From Muscardinus avellanarius (taxonomy: Eukaryota; Chordata; Mammalia; Rodentia; Gliridae): DNA of 64,000 nt. This document shows positions 56,030 to 64,000 of the stretch, one piece after another. The notes below the pieces were generated by a model. The model saw only the letters and a program-made list of their open reading frames with translations, ran no database searches and was not told where the DNA came from. The translations under genes were made by a program, and so were the position numbers. Location: NCBI GenBank assembly GCA_963383645.1, contig OY726566.1:92688029-92752028 (forward strand), written 5' to 3'. Numbering within the stretch: position 1 is the stretch's first letter; each line of letters starts with the position of its first letter.

Positions 56030-56395
56030 GAATGTATCTCAAAGGTCTGTGTGTTAAATACTTGGTTCTCAGGGTGGCACTCTTAGGAGAGGATAGGACC
56101 TGTTGCAAGTGAGGTATAATGGGAGGACTTTAGGTCTTTGGAGATACCCTGAGGGGATCATGGAAACTTCTACCTTTCTCTTCTTTTTCACTTCCCAGCC
56201 ATGAGGTGAGTGGTTCTGCTTCACCGTGCACTCCCAGAGTGATATTCTCCCTCACTACATGCCCAAAGTATTGGGAGTAATCTATTATTTGGACTGAAAC
56301 CTCCAAAACTCAAATAGAAATTTTTCTCTTTAGAAGTTAATTATCAGGCTTTTTTTTTATAGCAACAGAAATATAATATGGATCCAGAACACAAA
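56030..56395 (+). mobile_element. MaLR-type LTR inserted in ERV-L
   Basis: 'aaatacttggttctcagggt', 'cttcccagccatgaggtgag', 'ttggactgaaacctccaaaa', 'ttatagcaacagaaatataa' follow the MaLR (MLT1/MST-like) LTR layout, including the typical 3' end. Confidence 0.65.
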
Positions 56396-57095
56396 AAGAA
56401 CATAGCAACAAGTTGTGGGGAAGAGGTGCTGGCCATTTGAGCCACCTGGTGCTGCAAATCCAACTGTCCCACAGAGATCCCCAGTGGGTGTGATGCTGCC
56501 TGAAGTCTCTGGCGAGCCCTGAAACTATAATCCCTGAGGATTATAGCAAGTTTCTGGAGCAAGACTGTGACCTCTAAAGCAGAGAATTGCTTTCCTTTGG
56601 AGAAATGTTTTCTGGTGTGCTCCTTAGAGATCTAATACCCGGGGCACAAATTTAAGACTCAGACAGATCATTTTGAGTTCTCTGCTATCAGAACCATCAA
56701 CACAGAGTCATTTCACACAGAAGCAGTTCATTATGCATCACAAATAGTGATAGGATCATGTCAGAACAGGTCTAGGATCACAAGCAAAACATGATCAATG
56801 CTCCTGTCCCAAAGTCACCTACTGTAGCTGTACCACCATCCTTCCCTTAATCCCCACCAGTGGCTTTATTGGGGTGAAGCTCGTCTTAATATTCAGCTAA
56901 TTGAGGAAGAAACAAGTTCTTCATAAAGAAATTACATCATATGTTGGTTCTGGCCAAAGATATAACATACATATAATATTGTGTATGTAGTATATATATT
57001 ATGTATATAAATAATATTATACATATACACGCATGTGTGGTACATGTGTATGTGCCATCATGACTGGCCAAACCCAAATTTTATTAAGTACAGTG

Positions 57096-57317
57096 CTAGC
57101 CTGGTATAATGAAACACACCTATAATCCCAGTACTTGGGAGGCTGAGATAGAAGGATTGCAGGTTTGAGGACAGCCCCAACAAATAAGGACACTCTCAGC
57201 AACCTAGCAAAACTCTGTTTCAAAACAAACAAACATAAATAAATAAATTCAAAGTAGGCTGGGAGTGTAGTTCAGAGGTAGAATGCCCCAGGGTTCAGTC
57301 CCCAGTACCACAATAAA
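57096..57317 (+). mobile_element. B1-dID SINE (old)
   Basis: Plus-strand dimer with (CAAA)(TAAA) linker and ataaataatt tail. Confidence 0.9.
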
Positions 57318-57394
57318 TAATTATACCATGTTAGAGGAAAGTTTTCCTAGCAGGCAAAGTAAGTAGGGAGCCATAATACGCTTAGTCATCTCAT

Positions 57395-57596
57395 TTTTTT
57401 TTTTTTTTTTGGTGGTACTGGGGTTCCTGGAAGCCCTTCTACCTCCGGGCTACACTCCCAGACCTATTTTTTTTATACTTTTTTATTTGTAAACAGGGTC
57501 TCTTAAGCCAGCGTGGCTGGCTTCGAACCTGCATGATCCTCCGGTCTCCGCCTCCCAAGCACGGGGATTACAAGCGTGCGCCACCACGCCCGGCAC
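57395..57596 (-). mobile_element. B1-dID SINE, type C
   Basis: Young type C copy (tggggttcctggaagccc; cagcgtggctggcttcgaac). TSD ta(g/a)tcatctcat at 57383-57394 and 57597-57608. Confidence 0.95.
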
Positions 57597-57925
57597 TAAT
57601 CATCTCATATTTTCTAATGGAAGGAAAGGTGGTGTAAAGTATAGATTAACATGGGTTCCTGAGCAGCAATGAATGCCCTGACTGGTGGTCAGGGGATTTA
57701 AAGGAATAAGACTGTCAAATATGGGACAAGGACGTCTGGGGAAATGGCATGTGGGTAGACTTCTGAGAATAGGAAGAAAGCATGCAGATATTGTGGTGGC
57801 ACATGGTTATCCAGCAAAGCGTATCCCTGGCAGAGGAGGGGCTCAACAGCCAACTGATGGACAGGATGACTCATCCTATGGCTATTAGCCAACCTCTCTC
57901 AGAAGCCACTCTAGCAACATGGTGA

Positions 57926-58470
57926 ACATAAGCATAGTGGCCATGGTAGCAGCTATGGTGACTACTCATAGGTCCAACAGCCTGGGCTTCTTGTCACCAA
58001 GGCAACAATGAGTGACCAACCTGTCTACAGCAAGGACTGACTTTGAGCCCTTGATATGGCATCAAGGATACAAGCCAGATACTTGGTAACAGGTTAATTC
58101 TATCAGAAAAATCTGCCTTCGAGAAGAAATTTTCCTTAACAGAGTTCATACTGACTCCAGATATGTGTTTGCCTCCCCAGCCCACAGTGTCTCCATCAGA
58201 GATACCATTACAGCTCTGTAGCATACTTGACCTCTTAGTAGAGTGCATACAATCACATTGCCTTCGAAGAAGGGTTCATCGTATGGCAGAGAGGTGCAGG
58301 ATTGGACACATAGCCATGGGATCCTCTGGTCTAACCATGGACCCCGTTATTCAGAAGTAACCAGCCTAATAGAATACTTAACTAACAGAATACTTAACCT
58401 TAGTGGTGTCATCCCCAATAAGGCTTCATCTCAGGGATGGCACTTGGCTGGGCTGTGACATTTTGCTCAA
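57926..58470 (+). pseudogene. ERV-L pol: integrase fragment
   Basis: Remnants of the integrase zinc-binding region and catalytic core are spread over three frames. The clearest piece is 58294-58374 (contains VQDWTHSHGILWS and, near the third catalytic acidic residue, SEVTSLIE). Stops and frameshifts are frequent; no function is possible. Confidence 0.75.
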
Positions 58471-58559
58471 GGATGTAGTGTTTACATCTAGAAAAAGAAG
58501 ATCCATCTGTCTCCCCAAACAACTAGCATATAGTGAGGGTGGGGTGGATGAATGAATGA

Positions 58560-58760
58560 AAGAGCACCTGACCATTGGATTTGAAGATGCTGCTCCAACC
58601 TGACTGCTTTGGGATCCTCACACTGAAGGATAAGGAACCTAAGAAAGAAATTATTATACCAGCAAGGGGATTTGACCCTAATTACCAGAAGTAGCTACTC
58701 CTATACAATTTAAATCGAGAGGAGTATGACTGGAACCCCGGTGATTCATTCAAAGTATCA
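58560..58760 (+). pseudogene. ERV-L dUTPase fragment
   Basis: 58650-58750 reads IIIPARGFDPNYQK, an in-frame TAG at 58692-58694, then EEYDWNPGDS, matching the conserved C-terminal half of trimeric dUTPases. Its place after integrase identifies the ERV-L lineage. Confidence 0.7.
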
Positions 58761-59277
58761 GCCAGTGAGTGGTTAATGGGAATTTCAGTATTCAAGGCCT
58801 GGAAAGGCCACTCCTGCCTAGACTGTTTAGAAACAAGTATATGAATCATCCCCCTGCCTCCACACACACCACCACCAGGGAGGCAAAGGGACAGGAACTA
58901 AGAAAGAAATGTCTCTCTTCTCCCTCCACTCCCCAGATGCCTGGCTCTTAGATACATTCCATGCAGCTTTTCTGAGAGCTTTGCAGGATCAAGCAGTCAG
59001 TTTGAGGCCCATGTGCAGCTATCAGTGGGCCCTTCCTCCTTTCCTGCTTCACATACCCCATTCTTTACTCCTATTCTTTGGAATGACACACCCCACTAAG
59101 CAATTACCTATTAGCCTCTGTCTCAGGGTCTATTTTGTGGGAAATCCAGATCAAGACAGGGTCCAACTGTCATGTCTGTTTTATAAAGTGCCCATGAGTT
59201 ATGTTTACATGGTTACACACTATTGAATGGTGGAGGTAGACGTGGCCCCAGTCTGTCTAAAGCCCATGTTCTAAGCT

Positions 59278-59475
59278 AGTGCTCTCCAGTAGAAGTTTCT
59301 GTGATGATAAGCAGATTCTCTCTTCACTTTGTCCAACACGGAAGCCACTAGGTACAGGGGATTGCCGAAACTTGAAATGTGGTCAATGCAACAAGGATCT
59401 GAATTTTTCATTTGATTTAGTTAAAGTTTAAATAATCATTTGTGGCCAGTGACGACAGTATTGGACAGTACAGCT
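59278..59475. mobile_element. MER3-like hAT DNA transposon
   Basis: Inverted ends gctctccagtagaagtttct and 'agtattggacagtacagctc' with an AT-rich centre and internal 'ttgaaatgtggtcaatgc'. Family name is tentative. Confidence 0.55.
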
Positions 59476-59539
59476 CCAAACCACTCTGTTCAGTTGCTTC
59501 CTACAGATGATTTGCTGATCACAAAATTATGAAACAATT

Positions 59540-59735
59540 TGTAATCATACGAGCTAAAATCAGCACAGGTGCACTTTATTGTTCTGTCTTTTTTGAAGAT
59601 TTAAAGAAGTTTATTAAACAGATAGAAATACAGAAGATAGTTACAGCCCCGTGCCATTCAGAAATGGCATGGCGGGGCGATTCGAGAGAATACACCCCAC
59701 TATACTGTTCTTGCTGAGATCTAACTGCAAAAAGT
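59540..59735 (-). mobile_element. LTR fragment, inverted relative of 23-kb LTR
   Basis: On the minus strand 'gtaactatcttctgtatttc' 'tatctgtttaataaac' aligns with 'caactgttttctgtattcct' 'atctttttaataaagt' at 23260-23300. Both reverse frames even give similar peptides. It covers the polyadenylation and U5 part only. Confidence 0.6.
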
Positions 59736-60009
59736 CTCACATCAGAGACTAGAAATTCATTCAGCAAACTAAGGGCAAATTTGGAGGCCAGCATTGCCCT
59801 AAGTACTGGGGGAAGTAATAGTAAAGGGATCAGATCTGATCCAGACTTTCTGTTGGATAATATCAAGGCCATATCTCATAGGAATAATATTATCTCCCTT
59901 TGTCTTTATTCATTGACAACCAATAACCTATGTAGGCTATCAATGGTCTCACCTTCTTCCTTGACCTTCAGAGTCTTATCACCTAGTTATCATACCAGTA
60001 TGACTTTGA
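59736..60009. other. Intergenic with ancient-repeat trace
   Basis: 'ccagcattgccctaagtact' 'gggggaagtaatag' resembles the same ancient family as 42656-42700. No gene seen. Confidence 0.4.
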
Positions 60010-60610
60010 ACCACATGTAGTGGAAGAAACAGGGACCCTGAAATCACATATATTTGGATTTGAATCAAATCCTGCCTTTAGAATAACAAAATTATGCCAT
60101 TTTCAAGAAAATAAACGGAACTAGAGAATATTATGCTAAGTGAGATCAGCCAGTCTCAGAAAGTCAAAGGTCATGTGTTTCCTCTCATATGTGGAAGCCA
60201 GATCAAAAATACAAAGTAAAAGGGGCTTTAGTCAAATGAGGAGAGAAAACAGTAAAATTGTAGAAGGGGTTTGGGGGAGGGAGGTGGGGTGGGGAAAAGG
60301 AGGATTGAGGAAGGGAACAGTTCAAATAAGGTTTTTTCCACACAAGGTTTTCCTACGAATCTCACTAATATGTATGGGGAGAGAGAGGGAGGGGGCAAGT
60401 ATATGGCAAGTAATACACCAAGCAATGTGTATGTGTGTGTTTGTATCATTTTTATGATGTATAACTATATTGTACAAATAAAAGTATTGAAAATTCTACT
60501 TCAAAGGACTTGTCCTATTTTAGGTACTTACTATAATAAGCCTTAGCTTTCTCATCTGCAAAATGGGGTTATGAGGATAAATTAAGACATAGACATCTGG
60601 GCATAGAAGA
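60010..60610 (+). mobile_element. MIR split by an L1 3' end
   Basis: MIR left part at 60010-60089 ('ttggatttgaatcaaatcct') and right part at 60498-60610 ('ttagctttctcatctgcaaa' 'atggggtt') are collinear on the plus strand; the gap is filled by L1. Confidence 0.7.
60090..60497 (+). mobile_element. L1 3' end inserted in MIR
   Basis: Plus-strand end of L1 ORF2 ('attatgctaagtgagatcag', 'tttcctctcatatgtggaag') and 3' UTR ending near 'ttgtacaaataaaagtattg'. Short, 5'-truncated. Confidence 0.85.
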
Positions 60611-60955
60611 GCCCCACAAAAATATAATTTCTCTTTTCTACATGCTGGCTTGTAAATTTCTGCCCAAGGTGCTCCTTAGACATTTAGGAGAACTTTGCAC
60701 AGAGCAGTCAACAGTACTCAGGAGAAGTTAACTCTAGGAGGTCATTGGCAGCGGTATAGGTTAGCCGCAAGAAAAGCTTTGGAAATAATTTACCTAGGGA
60801 GATAAAGCTATAGTCCTCGTGATCACACAGCTCTTTCCAAAGAAAGAGAAAGTTACAGACCCACAATCCTTAGTCCTATCTCATCCCCCATTGAAATAGA
60901 CTTGGGTTACTAGCCAGATGTGTGCAAATACACGACAATAAAAAATAGATGATGC

Positions 60956-61176
60956 AGCCGGGCGAGTGGCGCACACTTGTCATCCCAGCATTCGGGAGGC
61001 TGAGACCGGAGGAACGCGGTTCGCGGACAGCCTCAGCTACTTAGTGAGGCCCTCTGCAACTCAGTGAGACCCGGTTTCAAAATGAGAATAAAAAATAGGG
61101 CAGGAGGTGTAGCTCAGAGGTCAAATGCCACTGGGTTCCATCCCCAGATCCGCAAAAAAAAAAAAAAAAAAAAAAG
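60956..61176 (+). mobile_element. B1-dID SINE, type B (young)
   Basis: CpG-rich type B copy (acgcggttcgcggacagcc) with a poly(A) of more than 20. Perfect 10-base TSD tagatgatgc at 60946-60955 and 61177-61186. Confidence 0.96.
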
Positions 61177-61286
61177 TAGATGATGCTAGAGGTATGCACA
61201 CTCCTTTGATCATTTAGGAAATTTTAAACTGTTCATTTTATATGCGTGGCAGTAGTAACAAATGCTCTTTATATTTCCCACTGTGT

Positions 61287-61761
61287 TTTTTTTTTTTATC
61301 ACTCTCTTGACCCCTAGCGATGGAAAGATCACTGTGCACTGTTCCCTGTCCTCCAGACTGAGGCGGTGGAGTTTTATATACAATAGAGGTCGCAAGCAAC
61401 ACATGGCAAGTGTCCAGCTGTTGGCACTGGCTGGCCAGTGTCCACTGGCTGGAGGCAGTGATGGGGAGGTGGGGCAGCTCGGCTTCCAGGGTGGCCAAGT
61501 GGGCAGGCCGTGGTTGCAGCACGACTCTGCCTAAGGGCCTGAATGGTAGTAACAGAAAGGTTCCAGTCTCTTCTTTGAAGCAAAGTGAGATTTAGTTGCA
61601 GATCAACTGAATCCAGTTTCTGGTGGCTCCCAAGGATGTCTGAAGCTGGAAAGGATGCCCATGTCTGGCTGCAGCCCCAGCTTTTAGGTAGGGAATTCTG
61701 TGGTTTTTGTTACAGTTGTTGTTGTTGTTGGTGGTGGTGGTGGTGATGGTGGTGTGTGTGT

Positions 61762-61810
<49 letters not shown>

Positions 61811-62450
61811 GGAATTTAACCCAGGGACATTCTAACATTCTACCTCTGAGCCACAAGGTAGGGAATTCTGGCAGCAGTATCCTGAGAGCTTCAAGTTAGA
61901 GCCTCTGCTGATCTCTTTTCATGTGAAAGGGCTGGTGGCATCTGAACACTGGGTTGGGTTTCCCTATGGTAGCGGCCATGGTGTCCGTGATGGGAGTTGT
62001 CTGTGGGTAGCTCGCCATCGATGAGGAGACTGAGTGTTACTAGTTGGGTGGAAGTTCCCTCCTTGGTCCACTCTTGGCAGCTCATCCAGGGTCCTTAGAC
62101 TTTAGTAATGAGAATCCTTTGGGGGCACATGGTGCTTTAAGGAGACTGGAGTTAGAAGCATGTCTGGTGGCATCTCTGTGTCTCCTCTGAAGGGAGGGAG
62201 ACCTAAGGACCGAAGCATCAGGAATGGCCTCTCAGAGGTAGAGTTTGAAGGTCTGGAGAGCCACTCACATTGTGGTCTGTGGGAATAAATCCCCGGAGCT
62301 ATGCGGGGCACCACATGTATGGCTGTATGGGGCATCCCTGTGGCCATCCACAAAGAGGAAGGGGCACGAGCATTCCAGGAAGTGAAGGCAACATGGGCGA
62401 AGACCCAGGAGCTCTCATTTGACCCACATTCGTTTATTGCCACTTTAACC
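61287..62450 (-). other. Unidentified GC-richer block, possible retrocopy
   Basis: An oligo-T run (about 61287-61299) could be the poly(A) of a minus-strand insert extending right to about 62450. Long minus-strand frames exist (62102-62443, 61891-62085, 61374-61583) in different registers, none recognised. A SINE remnant splits it at 61701-61855. No clear flanking duplication found. Confidence 0.3.
61701..61855 (-). mobile_element. ID-arm insertion with (TG)n tail
   Basis: (GTT)(GGT)(TG)n tail at about 61712-61806 and a short minus-strand ID arm. Perfect 15-base TSD aggtagggaattctg at 61686-61700 and 61856-61870 shows that it is a full insertion event. Confidence 0.88.
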
Positions 62451-63510
62451 TAAGGCACACTCTGTAACTTGCAGACATCTTCACTCCATTATTACTTCAT
62501 TAGCTCCCTCTACCTCTCTGGGGAATTGGTGTATGGAAAGCATTATTACCCTCACAGCAGTCTCCATAGAGTTAAAAGAAGCAACTTGGATTCTGAGCAT
62601 GAATTATTGGCAGAGGTGGGGAGGGGTGAAGGTTTTTCATCTCTGGGCTCTAACTCCTCTCCATTCCTGTCTTGGATTCTATTACCTAATTTAAAAAATT
62701 TTTTTTAACAACCTGATTTTGTCAAGGACAATAGAAGAAAAGTGAGCTGGCCAGGAGTGCACTCCACCAAACAAGGGCCAAAGCTGGAAGAAGAAATTTA
62801 AAAATCACTTACCCTTGCTCAGTGACAAACTGAAGTTGCTATAAATGCCAAGAGAAAACAATACAGGGGAAATGGATGGAGTTTTCTGGACATGTTCATA
62901 AATTTATGCAGTAAAATGTGCGGTGTATTCTCCAATTGGCAAACGCCTGATAGAAGACAATATTAAGGTACTGCAAATCTAAGTTAATATAACATTTCCC
63001 CACTATACTGTTTAGATTTATTGCCTGAATTTTTATGGGTTTTAAACAGCTTTTTCTTGACATTAAATATTTAGCAGTTAACAGTTAATTTGTCATTTTA
63101 ATCTCGAATTGTTTCATACTGCATAATGTGACAGGAGTTGGAGAAAGAAGTGTGATATGGTTATGTCTCAGATTTGTGGGCAAGCTTGGAGATCGGGATG
63201 CCTGATTAGAAAAATTCAATACTGTCAGAAATCTCTTGTATTTGAGATGATGAGATGAAGTGTTTCAAGGTCTCATAGAAGGTATTTTGGGGGCGGGTAC
63301 ACTCTAGGGTCTCCATTACTGTCACTTCTCATCCCTGTGGCTAGAAAAATAGACATCGGTGATTCTTTCTACATATGGCAGAAATTAGGGTACCAAGAGC
63401 GAATTTCACATGGTTGACACAATATTAATCTCGCTTGAGCTGGGAGATGAGTACATAGGTTCATTAGCACATCCCCTTTGTTTTTCTGTTAATTTTAAAG
63501 TATTCATAAT
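62451..63510. other. Repeat-free AT-rich intergenic stretch
   Basis: About 1 kb with no repeat I can name. The 62870-63120 part has clustered ATTTA, TAAT and ATTAAAT motifs and resembles conserved noncoding DNA in composition. Confidence 0.45.
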
Positions 63511-63565
63511 GGAGAGAGAGAAAGAGAGAGAGAGAGGGAGGGAGGGAGGGAGGGAGGGAGGGAGG

Positions 63566-63625
<60 letters not shown>
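63511..63625. repeat. (GA)n(GGGA)n(GA)n microsatellite
   Basis: Compound polypurine tract: GA units, about nine GGGA units, then about 26 GA units. It gives spurious Arg-Glu and Leu-Ser ORFs. Confidence 0.98.
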
Positions 63626-63626
<1 letters not shown>

Positions 63627-64000
63627 AGCACACAAACCCATTTTGCCCCATGATGTCGACTGAGCCCCAGGGCCTCTCCCCAAGCCACACCTCATTTCAC
63701 CTGCACCTCCCTGGACTCTTCCTGCAGATCAACCCAACTCATGTCTCAGCATCAGCACTGAAAGACTAGGATTGAGTGCCTTTTAAAGATTTCACTAGGG
63801 GGAAGCCATCACAGTTAAGAAGTATCATTATTGCTGCATTTTGAGCTTGTAGGGAACACTAAACCCATGCTTTAAGATATTATCTATTTTAAGTACTCTG
63901 ACAATTTGCTGGGTGAGGGGAGTATTTCACAATTTTACAGTCAGAGAAAAACTATGCATAGAATGCTAAATAACAAGTACCAAGTTCATGAAAGAAGGCA
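63626..64000. other. Intergenic to window end
   Basis: Single-copy-looking sequence with no recognised gene or repeat. Confidence 0.5.

Larger units (their letters stand above)
56800..57925 (+). pseudogene. ERV-L pol: RT connection and RNase H remnants
   Basis: A decayed Pro-rich connection segment lies at 56805-56920. The end of the RNase H domain is best read at 57830-57922 (contains LNSQLMDRMTH) with stops just upstream. Two SINEs (57096-57317 and 57395-57596) split the domain. Confidence 0.6.
54825..59230 (+). mobile_element. Degraded ERV-L provirus remnant
   Basis: Plus-strand pol remnants occur in the order reverse transcriptase, RNase H, integrase, dUTPase. A dUTPase downstream of integrase is characteristic of ERV-L (class III). 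The element is full of stops and frameshifts and is interrupted by a LINE-like relic (55215-55850), a MaLR LTR (56030-56395) and two SINEs. I see no env and no intact paired LTRs. It is inactive. Confidence 0.75.

Noticed and set aside
63410..63769. 119-codon ORF with Arg-Glu repeats
   Set aside because: It is a read-through of the (GA)n(GGGA)n microsatellite.

Overview
The window is mammalian nuclear DNA, almost certainly from a squirrel-clade rodent (Sciuridae or a close relative). The evidence is about 65 copies or fragments of one dimeric SINE. Its left half is a 7SL-derived B1 monomer (ends in gccgggcgtggtggcgcac when young) and its right half is an ID/tRNA-Ala-like monomer (ggtctgggagtatagc ... 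cccagtaccacc). That B1-dID arrangement is typical of the squirrel-related clade. No bacterial, viral or plasmid gene organisation is present. Six-frame ORFs are nearly all chance or repeat-derived.

The only protein-coding sequence I can name is at the left end, on the minus strand: coding exon 1 of CHCHD3 (MIC19, a MICOS subunit of the inner mitochondrial membrane), 27 codons at 1666-1746, with its CpG-island promoter at about 1385-2170 and the start of intron 1 at 1-1665. The promoter carries two CCAAT (NF-Y) boxes and three ZNF143/STAF-like motifs. The rest of the window is intergenic DNA upstream of CHCHD3. In other mammals the next gene that way is EXOC4, which I do not see here.

The intergenic part is layered repeats. 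Regions: 4-9 kb, nested L1 and SINEs plus (GAAA), (GA) and (GGA) microsatellites; 12.7 kb, a MER2 DNA transposon; 14.9-15.9 kb, an old L1/HAL1; 16.9-18.7 kb, a pile of SINE units all on the minus strand; 22.3-23.4 kb, an MLT1 LTR followed by a second LTR with TATA and polyadenylation signals; 31-34 kb, two L1 fragments in opposite directions; 35-37.5 kb, dense SINEs and L2/MIR; 41.2 kb, another MLT1 LTR; 44.7-52.8 kb, a long L1-rich block; 54.8-59 kb, a heavily broken ERV-L provirus whose pol remnants run RT, RNase H, integrase, dUTPase; 59.5 kb, an inverted copy of the 23-kb LTR family; 60 kb, a MIR split by an L1; 61.3-62.5 kb, an unexplained GC-richer block.

SINE copies fall into three groups, named here for convenience. 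Type A has tcccaaata-like tails of the B1 arm (gtttccaaataaa) and an ID arm ending gggttccacccccagtacc. Type B has a ggttcgcagacagcc B1 signature and gtttcaaaataaag. Type C is shorter in the B1 arm (ggcttaagagaccctg) and has a rearranged ID arm (agggcttccaggaacccc). Type C looks youngest, with clean target-site duplications (TSDs).

I did not find evidence of a novel biological system. The points most worth a second look are the ZNF143-type motif trio, the type C SINE lineage, a perfect palindrome inside one SINE, the ERV-L remnant, and two unidentified GC-richer blocks that could be retrocopies. All repeat family names are from recognition, not a database search.
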